Positions 21,629 through 29,186 of a DNA stretch of 34,344 nucleotides are shown piece after piece. Every line of letters starts with the position of its first letter. Position 1 is the first letter of the stretch. The notes under the pieces were generated by a model that was not told where the DNA came from, searched no databases, and saw only the letters and a list, made by a program, of their open reading frames with translations. The DNA comes from CADEDH01 sp047971245 (GTDB lineage Bacteria > Actinomycetota > Acidimicrobiia > Acidimicrobiales > SZUA-35): assembly GCA_047971245.1 (NCBI GenBank), contig JBKDZN010000230.1, forward strand, positions 1-34,344, in the 5' to 3' direction. The translations under genes were made by a program, and so were the position numbers.

Positions 21629-23410
21629 ATGACCTCTGACGACGGACGCGAAGGCGCCGACGAACACCACGAGGACAGCTCCGGCGGGAGCAGCCCAACA
21701 GACCCGAGCCCCCACAGTGCAGTGCCCAACCCACCCTCGGGTAGCGGTGCTCGAGGCGGCCTCGCCCCCACCAGTCCCCATCCGGGCCGGCGGGGCCGCC
21801 TCGAGTTCTGCGATCTGGGGTTCGACCGGAACGGTCAACCGGTACTCAGCGGCTTGAGTCTCCTACTCGAACCGGGCACCAGCTGTGTGATCGCGGCCGA
21901 ACCGGCCGATCAGACCACCCTGATCAGCCTCCTGCACGGGTTGCTCGCCCCAACCCGGGGCGCCATCCGGCTCGACGAACGCGAGCTGCGATCACTGCCC
22001 CTGGCCGAGACCCGCACCCAGATCGCCGTGTGCCTGGCCGACCCCTGGCTGCTCGACGGCTCCATTGCCGAGAACATCGCCTTCGGACGCCCCAGCATGA
22101 CCCGGGCCCGGATGGTGGCCGCCGCCGCCATCGTCGGCCTCGACGCCGCCATCGACCAGATCGACGGCGGTCTCGATGCCCTGGTCGGACCCGACGGCTG
22201 CAACCTGAGCCTGACCCAGCGACGCATGGTCGCCCTGGCCCGCGCCGTGGCCGGCAACCCATCGGTCCTGCTCCTCGAGGACCCCACCCGTGATCTGGAC
22301 GACGACGAGGTGCCCGGAGTCATGGCGGCGGTCCAGAGCGCGGCCGCCTCCCGCACCTCGCTCATCACCACCAGGAGGATCGACCCCCGGTTCGTGGTCG
22401 ATGTCTGCTACCGGCTGACCAACGGTCGTCTGATCAGCCCGGTGCCGTTCGCGTCGTCGGATACCGGGGCGTTCCCCTGGTCCGGCGATGGGGCGCTTCA
22501 CGCGCCCGCCGTCGGTCGGGACCCCGGGCACGGCAGCCGCCGCCGTGCCCAGTCCCGGCCGGCGTGGTCGGTTACCGTCGGTCAGAACCTGGCCCCCCAC
22601 TATCGGGCCGCCGGGTTGCTGGAGCGCAGCGCCCACACCGAGACCTGGCTGGCCTGGCACCACGACCGCCCGGGTGGAGTGTCGATCCGTCTGCCCCGCC
22701 GGCGGCCGATCACCTACACCGCGTTCGAGGAACTCGGCCGGGAGTACGAGGTGGCCCGCCAACTCCGCCACCCCGGCTTCCCGGCGGCACTCGGGGCCGA
22801 CCTGAGCGCGGCACGGCCGTACGTTGTCTACGAACGGATCGAGGGACGCTCCCTGGCCCGTCTGATCTCCGAGGCCGGCGGCCCGTTGGAGCTCCCCCAG
22901 GTGCTCGCCATCGGCTACGAGATCACCCGGCTCCTCGATCACCTCCACCGCAAGGGGGTGGTCCACCTCCACCTCCGGCCCGAGGTCATCGTCCGGTCCT
23001 ACCGGGGCTGCGTCATCACCGATCTCCGGTCCGCCCTCCCCGTCGGCGAGCAACGGATCCGCTTCATCGACCGCCACCACCGCCGGTTCGTGGCGCCCGA
23101 GCTCCTCCGGGGTGCACCGGCCGCCCGGGCCATGGATCTCCATGGCCTGGGCGCTGTTCTCTACCAGCTGGTCACCGGTGAGATGATCGACCACCACCGG
23201 GACGACGAGCTCACCATCGTCGACGACGACGGCGAGCTCCGGCCCTGCCCCGTCCACGACCTGGCCCCCGACGCCGACCCGGGAGTCGTCGACCTCATCA
23301 ACCGGTTGATGGCCCCCCAATCCGGGGTACGGCCCCCGGCCGGCCAGGTCCTGGCCGAGCTGCGGCCCATGCTCCTGCGCCACACACCCGACGTCGGCCG
23401 GGCGGCCTGA
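21629..23410 (+). CDS. Fusion of a degenerate ABC ATPase domain and a degenerate protein kinase domain
   Basis: A 593-residue soluble protein. Residues 1-55 are a disordered Ser/Pro/Gly linker. Residues 56-270 follow an exporter-type ABC nucleotide-binding domain, but its motifs are altered. Walker A reads AAEPADQTT (89-97; Lys replaced by Gln95, glycines lost), the Q-loop Gln is Ala137, the signature is LSLTQ (193-197), Walker B ends Glu217-Asp218 in swapped order, and the H-loop His is Arg249. Residues 318-580 follow a Ser/Thr kinase with Arg354 for the beta-3 Lys, HLH (446-448) for HRD, DLR (465-467) for DFG, yet intact APE (489-491) and the alpha-F Asp503. No membrane helices are present. 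Both folds look retained but catalytically dead, suggesting a scaffold or ligand sensor. ATG 21629 has a weak GGGAAG site. Function unknown. Confidence 0.8.
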   Translation: MTSDDGREGADEHHEDSSGGSSPTDPSPHSAVPNPPSGSGARGGLAPTSPHPGRRGRLEFCDLGFDRNGQPVLSGLSLLLEPGTSCVIAAEPADQTTLISLLHGLLAPTRGAIRLDERELRSLPLAETRTQIAVCLADPWLLDGSIAENIAFGRPSMTRARMVAAAAIVGLDAAIDQIDGGLDALVGPDGCNLSLTQRRMVALARAVAGNPSVLLLEDPTRDLDDDEVPGVMAAVQSAAASRTSLITTRRIDPRFVVDVCYRLTNGRLISPVPFASSDTGAFPWSGDGALHAPAVGRDPGHGSRRRAQSRPAWSVTVGQNLAPHYRAAGLLERSAHTETWLAWHHDRPGGVSIRLPRRRPITYTAFEELGREYEVARQLRHPGFPAALGADLSAARPYVVYERIEGRSLARLISEAGGPLELPQVLAIGYEITRLLDHLHRKGVVHLHLRPEVIVRSYRGCVITDLRSALPVGEQRIRFIDRHHRRFVAPELLRGAPAARAMDLHGLGAVLYQLVTGEMIDHHRDDELTIVDDDGELRPCPVHDLAPDADPGVVDLINRLMAPQSGVRPPAGQVLAELRPMLLRHTPDVGRAA

Positions 23411-23437
23411 GAGCCGAGCGGCGAGCCTCGGGGCCCA

Positions 23438-23486
23438 GGGCCGACCGGGGGGCCGACGACGCCCCCTTCTCAGCGCCGGTCGGCCC
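23438..23486. terminator. Large inverted repeat between convergent genes
   Basis: An 11-bp perfect inverted repeat, GGGCCGACCGG (23438-23448) and CCGGTCGGCCC (23476-23486), encloses a second stem GGGGG (23448-23452) and CCCCC (23462-23466) followed by TTCT. It sits in the 109-bp gap between the convergent fusion gene and the S9 peptidase, so it probably ends transcription from both sides. Confidence 0.5.
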
Positions 23487-23519
23487 GGCCCCGACCCCGA
23501 GCCGGTCCACACCGGCGCC

Positions 23520-25565
23520 TCAGAGGCCGACGGCCCCCTCCGGTGCGTCGATGGGGTCCGCAGGCTCGAAGCCGAACACACGGCCGTAGAACCACAGCTC
23601 CACCTCGAGCGACCGGACGATATTGGCCGCCTGGCGGAACCCGTGCTGCTCCCCGGCGAACGCCACATAGGCGTGGGGGATCCCCTTGGCCGCCAGCGGC
23701 GCCACGATCGCCTCGGCCTGATTCGGCGGAACCACCGGATCGTCCAGTCCCTGCAGCACGAGCAGGGGGCACGCCAGCGCCCCCACATGGGACAGGGGGG
23801 ACCGCTCCACGTACACCCCCCGGGCCTCCGGGTACGGGCCGATCAGGCCGTCGAGGTAGCGGGCCTCGAACTTGTGGGTGTCGGCGGCGAGCGCCTCCAG
23901 GTCGGCCACCCCGTACAGACTCGTCCCGGCCGCGAACACATCGGATCGGGTGAGGGCGGTCAACACGGTGAACCCACCGGCCGAACCACCCCGGATGGCC
24001 ATCCGGGACCCGTCCACCGCCCCGTCGGCGGCCAGCCGGGACGCCACCGTGATGCAGTCCTCCACATCGACCACACCCCACTGGCCCTTCAGCCGTTCCC
24101 GGTACGCCCGCCCGAACCCGGTCGAACCGCCGTAGTTGACGTCCGCCACGGCGAACCCCCGGCTGGTCCAGTACTGGATCCGCAGGTTCAGGCTCGGTGA
24201 GGTGTGCGAGGTGGGGCCACCGTGCCCCATCACCACCAGCGGCGGCCGCTCTCCGGCCGGCCCGCCGAACCCCGCCCCGGTCGGCGGGTAGTAGAACGCA
24301 TGGACGGCGCGGCCGTTCTCCTCGTAGGACATCGGCCGCGCCCGGCTGATCCAGCCCGGATCGAGGCCGAGGTCGTCCGGAGGACGTACCTGGGCCGCCA
24401 CGGCCCCGTTGTCCAGGTCGAGGGCCACGATCTGGGGCAGCGCCGTCGCCGTGCCCGCGTGCACCAGAACCGTTCCGTCGGGCCCGGCGGCCAGATCGGC
24501 CACGGCCACGATCGGCGTGGCGAACACGACCAGATCACCCCCGTCACCGATCACCCCGACGGCGTCGGTCGCGTCGGTGGTCACCACCACAGCCAACCGA
24601 CCGTCGTCCAGCTCGACCCACGACTGGGTGCCGAACACCCACGCCGGACTGCCGATCTCGGAGCCGACCAGGTCGGTCAGGGCCTCATCCGCGCCATGGC
24701 CCGGCCTCCAGGCGTACAGGTTCCAGAACCCGGTCCGGTCGGCCGAGAACACCAGGCGCCCGTCCGCGGTCCAATCGGCACCCGTGACCGATTCGGCGCC
24801 CCCGGCGACCACCTGGGTGTTCCCCAGACGCAGCCCGCCGAACACCGGGGCGACACACAGTTCGGTCCGGTCCCACGGCATGTCGGGGTGATTCCAGCGG
24901 ATCCAGCTCAACCAGCGACCATCGGCCGAGAACCGGGGCGTGGACACGAAGTCCGACTGGGCGTCGTCACCGAGCTCCACCCCGATCACCCGGGGTTCGG
25001 CCCCGGCCTCGTCCAGCCCGACCGCCACCAGCTCGTTGACCACCTCGGCCGCCGGCGCGTCGGGCGACGGGTGCCGATCCCGGACCGCCACCAGCCACGG
25101 CACGGTCGGGTGGAGGCGCCCATCCGCGTACCGCCACGCCCTCGGGTGCGGCGGCTCGGGCGTCACCGCCACCGGCTCGTCGCCGTCGAGCCGGTAGATC
25201 CGCTGGTCGTCGTCGTTGACGAAGAAGGCCGTGCCGGCCCCCAACCACCAGGCCCCGCCCCCATACTCGTGCACCCGGCTCCGGGCCGACCACGGTGCCG
25301 GCAGGGCATCGACCGTCGAGCCGCCGGAACGGCGCACCAGCACCGATCGTCCCTGCTCGGTGGGGCGGACCTCTGCCCACCACACGGTGTCACCATCGGT
25401 GGCGACACCGGCCATGCCGACCGCCCCGGCCGCCAGGGCGTCGGCCGACAGGGGCGACGGCCAGGAACCGTACGGAGCGGTCAGCGGGGCCGGGCCGGCT
25501 CCGCTGACCGCGGGACTCCGGTGGCCTGGCGAATCGGCCGGGGTGGACAGGGAAGAACCAGACAT
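23520..25565 (-). CDS. S9 family prolyl oligopeptidase-type serine peptidase
   Basis: Cytosolic serine peptidase of the acylaminoacyl-peptidase/dipeptidyl-peptidase group (681 residues), which cuts short peptides. The first 420 residues are rich in beta-propeller-like strands (SRVHEYGGGAWW is a family block). The C-terminal alpha/beta hydrolase domain has the nucleophile in GGSAGG (Ser near 528), Asp near 609 in GLDDPVVP and His near 641 in GEQHGF. HGGP before the nucleophile region forms the oxyanion hole. There is no signal peptide. ATG 25565 is preferred over the TTG two codons earlier. No strong ribosome site is visible. It is the last gene of a minus-strand run, separated from msrB by three tandem hairpin repeats that may lower or end read-through. 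Confidence 0.9.
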   Translation of the reverse strand: MSGSSLSTPADSPGHRSPAVSGAGPAPLTAPYGSWPSPLSADALAAGAVGMAGVATDGDTVWWAEVRPTEQGRSVLVRRSGGSTVDALPAPWSARSRVHEYGGGAWWLGAGTAFFVNDDDQRIYRLDGDEPVAVTPEPPHPRAWRYADGRLHPTVPWLVAVRDRHPSPDAPAAEVVNELVAVGLDEAGAEPRVIGVELGDDAQSDFVSTPRFSADGRWLSWIRWNHPDMPWDRTELCVAPVFGGLRLGNTQVVAGGAESVTGADWTADGRLVFSADRTGFWNLYAWRPGHGADEALTDLVGSEIGSPAWVFGTQSWVELDDGRLAVVVTTDATDAVGVIGDGGDLVVFATPIVAVADLAAGPDGTVLVHAGTATALPQIVALDLDNGAVAAQVRPPDDLGLDPGWISRARPMSYEENGRAVHAFYYPPTGAGFGGPAGERPPLVVMGHGGPTSHTSPSLNLRIQYWTSRGFAVADVNYGGSTGFGRAYRERLKGQWGVVDVEDCITVASRLAADGAVDGSRMAIRGGSAGGFTVLTALTRSDVFAAGTSLYGVADLEALAADTHKFEARYLDGLIGPYPEARGVYVERSPLSHVGALACPLLVLQGLDDPVVPPNQAEAIVAPLAAKGIPHAYVAFAGEQHGFRQAANIVRSLEVELWFYGRVFGFEPADPIDAPEGAVGL

Positions 25566-25600
25566 GGACAAAATCCGAGGATCGAGGAACGGACAGAACG

Positions 25601-25696
25601 GGGACCGACGTTCAGGCGACGGTCGGTGACTCGGGACCGACGTTCAGGCGTCGGTCGATAAACCGGGACCGACGTTCAGGCGTCGGTCGGTGACTC
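25601..25696. repeat. Three tandem 32-bp repeats, each a hairpin
   Basis: Units at 25601-25632, 25633-25664 and 25665-25696 follow each other without spacer. Each contains GACCGACG, a 6-nt TTCAGG loop and CGTCGGTC, an 8-bp perfect stem in units 2 and 3; unit 1 has one mismatch (CGACGGTC). Unit 2 differs at its end (GATAAACC for GGTGACTC). The third unit includes the last codons of msrB, and its stop codon lies in the hairpin loop (25675-25680). The array looks like tandem duplication of the msrB tail. Confidence 0.85.
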
Positions 25697-26083
25697 GGGG
25701 TCGAGCAGGAGGGAGGCGGAGTTCATGCAGAACCGTTCGCCGGTCGGTCGGGGACCGTCGGGGAACACATGACCGAGATGGGCCCCACAGGTGGCACACG
25801 TGACCTCGGTCCGGATCATGCCGTGGCTGTGATCGGTGTGCGTCTCCACCCGATCGGGCTCGATCGGCTGGTAGAAGCTCGGCCACCCGCTCCCGGACTC
25901 GTACTTGGTGGTGGAATCGAACAGGGGCTCGCCACATACGACACAGCGGTAGATCCCGGGCTCCTTGGTGTCGTGGTAGATCCCGGTGAAGGCCGGCTCG
26001 GTGCCCGCCTCCTGGGTGACCACGTACTGCTCGGGGGTGAGTCGCTGACGCAGCTCTTCCTCGGTGAACGTCTTCTTGGACAT
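25676..26083 (-). CDS. msrB: Peptide-methionine (R)-S-oxide reductase
   Basis: Repairs the R form of methionine sulfoxide in proteins, using thioredoxin. The 135-residue protein has the structural zinc ligands Cys47, Cys50, Cys96 and Cys99, the substrate block GSGWPSF (64-70) and the catalytic Cys119 in RFCMNSASL. HLGHVF (102-107) is also conserved. ATG 26083 has GAGG 6 nt upstream. The C-terminal Ser-Pro-Thr-Asp-Ala and the stop codon lie in the third copy of a tandem hairpin repeat, so the tail is probably a recent addition to the family core. It follows the 2OG dioxygenase gene by 38 bp and is likely co-transcribed with it. Confidence 0.95.
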   Translation of the reverse strand: MSKKTFTEEELRQRLTPEQYVVTQEAGTEPAFTGIYHDTKEPGIYRCVVCGEPLFDSTTKYESGSGWPSFYQPIEPDRVETHTDHSHGMIRTEVTCATCGAHLGHVFPDGPRPTGERFCMNSASLLLDPESPTDA

Positions 26084-26121
26084 GATGACCTCGTTCCTGA
26101 CGACTGAGCAGTTCCTGGGGG

Positions 26122-27135
26122 TCAGGCGGAGTCGTCGACGGTCACCCGCCGACCGTCCTCCACCAGGTTGATCTGATACAGCACCTCGTCCAGCAGGTCA
26201 CCGGACTCGATGGCGCCGAACCGTTGGGGTCGGTCGGCGTCGACACACGACGCCACCGGGTTGAGCACCGTCCACGGCGTCGGATGACAGAACTGGACCA
26301 CCGAGTACCGATCCCCGCTCTCGCCGGGATCGGCCACGACCCGGTGGATCCCCTGGGGGATCACCCCGTTGGTGAGCCGCTCCAGCATGATGCCCGTATT
26401 GATGATCACCCGATCGGCCGGTGGGGCCGCGTCCACCCACCGCGGCCCGTCCGGGCCCGCGTCCACGGCCACCTGGAGGCCCCGGGCCGTGGCCCGGGGC
26501 AGGGCGGTGATCAGGTTGATGTCGCCGTGCTCGGCCGCCCACACATGCTCGGCCCCCGGAGCCAGGGCCATGGCCGGGTAGTGGATGGCCCGGGCCAGGG
26601 TGGCCCCGTCGGCCACCATCGAGTCGAAGAAGTGGGGGTGGCAGCCGACACCGACCGCGATCACCCGGAGGAACCGGACCTGGAGGTCCAGCAGCCGATC
26701 ATGGAGCTCGGTGAGGGCAGCGCCGATGCCCGGCACCGCCGCCTCGGGGAACACCGGTGGGTGGTACCGGTGGGGATACCGCCGCCGCAGGGGGTGCCCG
26801 TCGGGGAGCCGGGGCCCCCAATTGAGCATCTCCTTCCAGTCCGGATGCTCCGATGACGCCGCCGTCTCCACCAACAGACCGGTGTAGCCCACCTGACCGT
26901 TCGTGCCCGGCACCACCGCGCCCGCCTTGACCTCGGGGCTGAGGGAGAAGAACGTCTCGAGCATCCCGTAGGCGGTGTCGAGCAGATCCTCGCTCAGATC
27001 ATGGCTGGTGTAGACGAAACCGGTGCGGAGGCTTCTCATCACCCCGTCGACGACCGCGGCGCGCGCCGATACTGACCCATTCTCGAACGCGAGCAGGTCG
27101 ACATCGAGGATCGCCGGATCGGGTCCGTCGGACAT
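26122..27135 (-). CDS. 2-oxoglutarate/Fe(II) dioxygenase, isopenicillin-N-synthase-like
   Basis: A 337-residue non-haem iron oxygenase of the IPNS/plant-type 2OG dioxygenase family. The iron ligands are His203 and Asp205 (EHGDIN) and His264 (QGIHRVV), and the 2-oxoglutarate-binding Arg276-Tyr-Ser278 follows. The N-terminal 100 residues form the family's cap-like region (LRTGFVYTSHDLSEDLLD). These enzymes hydroxylate, desaturate or cyclise small molecules; the substrate is not evident and no biosynthetic cluster surrounds it. There is no Shine-Dalgarno: a TATCGT box ends 7 nt before the ATG at 27135, suggesting a leaderless mRNA. msrB follows 38 bp downstream. Confidence is high for the family, low for any specific role. 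Confidence 0.85.
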   Translation of the reverse strand: MSDGPDPAILDVDLLAFENGSVSARAAVVDGVMRSLRTGFVYTSHDLSEDLLDTAYGMLETFFSLSPEVKAGAVVPGTNGQVGYTGLLVETAASSEHPDWKEMLNWGPRLPDGHPLRRRYPHRYHPPVFPEAAVPGIGAALTELHDRLLDLQVRFLRVIAVGVGCHPHFFDSMVADGATLARAIHYPAMALAPGAEHVWAAEHGDINLITALPRATARGLQVAVDAGPDGPRWVDAAPPADRVIINTGIMLERLTNGVIPQGIHRVVADPGESGDRYSVVQFCHPTPWTVLNPVASCVDADRPQRFGAIESGDLLDEVLYQINLVEDGRRVTVDDSA

Positions 27136-27142
27136 GGGGCCG

Positions 27143-27148
27143 ACGATA
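27143..27148 (-). promoter_or_regulatory. -10 box TATCGT for a leaderless dioxygenase mRNA
   Basis: Minus-strand TATCGT lies 7 nt upstream of the ATG at 27135, in the 34-bp gap after the cyclophilin gene. Confidence 0.4.
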
Positions 27149-27169
27149 CCTGGTCGCCCGGAGCGGCGA

Positions 27170-27700
27170 TCAGTCGTCGAGCTCGGTGATGGTGACCGAC
27201 TCGATGATCATCGGATCGACCGGCCGGTCGTTCCGGTCGGTGGCCACCTTCTCCATGACGTCGACGTGTTCCAGTCCCTTGACCACCTTGCCGAACAGTG
27301 AGTACTGGGGCGGCAGACCCACCCCGCTCGGCCCGCTGATGATGAAGAACTGGCTGCCGTTGGTGTTGGGCCCGGCGTTGGCCATGGCCAACGAACCCAG
27401 CTCGTAGCGACCCGGCTTGGGCAGTTCGTCCTCGAACCGGTATCCCGGGCCACCCCGCCCGCTGCCCTCGGGGCAGCCACCCTGGAGGACGAATCCCTTG
27501 ATGACCCGGTGGAAGGTCAGGCCATCGTAGAAACCCCGGCGGGCGAGGGCGACGAAGTTGTTGACCGTCTTGGGGGCCGAGACGGGATCAAGGGCGATCG
27601 TGAGATCCCCCTTGTTGGTCACCATCTCGGCCTGATACCGCTTCGACGGATCGATCTCCATTTCGAACGGAGCGTTGTAGGTTTCGGGCACGGCGATCAC
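27170..27700 (-). CDS. Cyclophilin-type peptidyl-prolyl cis-trans isomerase
   Basis: Catalyses prolyl isomerisation during protein folding. The 176-residue protein is a single cyclophilin domain with the catalytic Arg65 in FHRVIKGF and Gln73 (VLQGG), then MANAGPNTNGSQFFI (106-120) and SLFGKVVKG. No signal peptide or membrane helix is present, so it is cytoplasmic. GTG at 27700 gives a short N-terminal extension (IAVPETYNAPFE) as in actinobacterial relatives. The open frame continues upstream through metY antisense sequence, which I rejected. There is no good ribosome site. The gene is 58 bp downstream of metY and 34 bp before the dioxygenase. Confidence 0.9.
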   Translation of the reverse strand: MIAVPETYNAPFEMEIDPSKRYQAEMVTNKGDLTIALDPVSAPKTVNNFVALARRGFYDGLTFHRVIKGFVLQGGCPEGSGRGGPGYRFEDELPKPGRYELGSLAMANAGPNTNGSQFFIISGPSGVGLPPQYSLFGKVVKGLEHVDVMEKVATDRNDRPVDPMIIESVTITELDD

Positions 27701-27758
27701 TTTCGATTGGGAGGCGAACTCTGGATTTGGTGCTGGTCGGGGCGACGCCCGGGCCGGC

Positions 27759-29084
27759 CTACTGGGCCGATTTCGCGGCCCGGAAGCCCGTTTCGAGATC
27801 GGCGATGATGTCGTCCACCGACTCCAGACCGACCGAGAGGCGAACCAGGCCGGGCTCGACCCCGGCGGCCAGCTGTTCGGTCTCGGTGAGCTGGCTGTGG
27901 GTGGTCGACGCCGGGTGGATGACCAGGGAACGGACGTCGCCGATGTTGGCCACATGGCTGTGGAGCTCAAGGGCGTCGACGAACCGACGACCGGCCTCCA
28001 CCCCGCCCTTGATGACGAACGCGGGACCCGATCCGGCCCCCCGGCCCTGGCTGTACTTCTGAGCCGCGTCGTGCCACGGGGAGGAGGGCAGGCCGGCGTA
28101 GGCCACCGATTCCACCTCGTCGCGCCGGCTCAACCATTCGGCCACGGCCTGGGCGTTGGCCACATGACGTTCCATCCGCAGCGAGAGGGTCTCGAGCCCC
28201 TGCAGGACCAGGAAGGCGTTGAACGGGCTGATGGCCGGACCGAGGTCGCGCAGCAGCTGGACCCGGGCCTTGGCGATGTAGGAGCCGGCACCGAGCATCG
28301 GCCAATACTGCAGCCCGTGGTAGCTGTCGTCGGGTTGGTTGAAGCCCGGATAGCGCTCGGCGTCGCTGAACTCGAAGCTGCCGCCGTCGACGATGACCCC
28401 GGCGATGGCGGTGCCGTGCCCACCCAGGAACTTGGTGGCCGAATGCACCACGATGTCCGCCCCCCAGTCGAGCGGGCGGATCAGGTAGGGGGAGGCGACC
28501 GTGTTGTCGACGATGAGGGGCACACCCACGTCGTGGGCCACCCCGGCCACGCCCTCGATGTCCAACACATTGTTCTTGGGGTTGCCGATCGACTCCCCGT
28601 AGAACGCCTTCGTGTTGGGCCGCACGGCCGCCCGCCAGGCGTCCAGATCATCGACGTCGTCGACGAAGGTGGTCTCGATCCCCATCTTGGGCAGGGTGTG
28701 GTGGAGCAGGTTGTAGGTGCCACCGTAGAGGGCGGCGCCGGCCACGATATGGGATCCGGCCTCGGCCAGGTTGAGGATGGCCACCATCTCGGCCGCCTGG
28801 CCCGACGACAGCACCAGGGCACCGGGCACCCCGGCCGCGGTGGAGGCCAGACCGTTCTCGAGCGCGGCAACCCGCGCCTCGGCCACACCCTGGGTCGGGT
28901 TCATGATCCGGGTGTAGATATTGCCCGGCTCGGCCAGAGCGAACAGGTTGGCCGCATGATCGGCGTCGCGGAACTGGTAGGCGGTCGTCTGATAGATCGG
29001 CACCGCCCGGGAACCGGTGGCGGGGTCGGGCTCCTGCCCGGCGTGGATCTGGCGGGTCTCGAAACCCCAGGCATCACTGGCCAC
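27759..29084 (-). CDS. metY: O-acetylhomoserine sulfhydrylase (MetY-type, PLP)
   Basis: PLP enzyme of the Cys/Met metabolism family (441 residues) that makes homocysteine from O-acetylhomoserine and sulfide. The PLP lysine is Lys218 in HSATKFLGGHG; other landmarks are the N-terminal ETRQIHAGQEPDP, YTRIMNPT (58-65), SSGQAA (93-98) and VDNTVASPYL. The length and the block GDVRSLVIHPASTTHSQL are typical of O-acetylhomoserine aminocarboxypropyltransferase rather than cystathionine gamma-synthase or lyase. GTG 29084 is decided by a strong GGAGG 5 nt upstream; an in-frame codon at 29141 would add 19 residues without family support. A candidate -10 box and a hairpin lie in its leader. Neighbouring genes are not sulfur-related. 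Confidence 0.92.
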   Translation of the reverse strand: MASDAWGFETRQIHAGQEPDPATGSRAVPIYQTTAYQFRDADHAANLFALAEPGNIYTRIMNPTQGVAEARVAALENGLASTAAGVPGALVLSSGQAAEMVAILNLAEAGSHIVAGAALYGGTYNLLHHTLPKMGIETTFVDDVDDLDAWRAAVRPNTKAFYGESIGNPKNNVLDIEGVAGVAHDVGVPLIVDNTVASPYLIRPLDWGADIVVHSATKFLGGHGTAIAGVIVDGGSFEFSDAERYPGFNQPDDSYHGLQYWPMLGAGSYIAKARVQLLRDLGPAISPFNAFLVLQGLETLSLRMERHVANAQAVAEWLSRRDEVESVAYAGLPSSPWHDAAQKYSQGRGAGSGPAFVIKGGVEAGRRFVDALELHSHVANIGDVRSLVIHPASTTHSQLTETEQLAAGVEPGLVRLSVGLESVDDIIADLETGFRAAKSAQ

Positions 29085-29113
29085 GGGTCCCTCCTTGCTG
29101 CGTCGCTCGTCAT

Positions 29114-29145
29114 ACCGATCGGCGATCGGTTCCCGGAGCAACCTA
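29114..29145 (-). promoter_or_regulatory. metY leader: -10 box TAGGTT and hairpin
   Basis: Minus-strand TAGGTT (29140-29145) would start transcription near 29133. Immediately downstream a perfect 7-bp hairpin ACCGATC/GATCGGT with a 3-nt loop (29114-29130) precedes the GGAGG site by about 20 nt. It does not match the SAM riboswitch cores I know. Confidence 0.4.
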
Positions 29146-29186
29146 CCTGCTGGGCACCCGGTTGATTCATGATCGGTGGCCCGACG

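Noticed and set aside
21992..23788. 598-codon minus-strand frame across the fusion gene
   Set aside because: It lies opposite a frame with recognisable ABC and kinase folds and runs into the S9 peptidase gene; no domain is visible.
24204..25661. 485-codon plus-strand frame
   Set aside because: Antisense to the S9 peptidase and through the hairpin repeats; Arg/Pro/Gly-rich without motifs.
25601..25696. CRISPR-like array
   Set aside because: The 32-bp units are adjacent without spacers and there are no cas genes, so this is a tandem duplication.
29085..29186. SAM riboswitch upstream of metY
   Set aside because: The region is only about 100 nt and lacks the conserved cores of the SAM classes I know; only a simple hairpin is supported.
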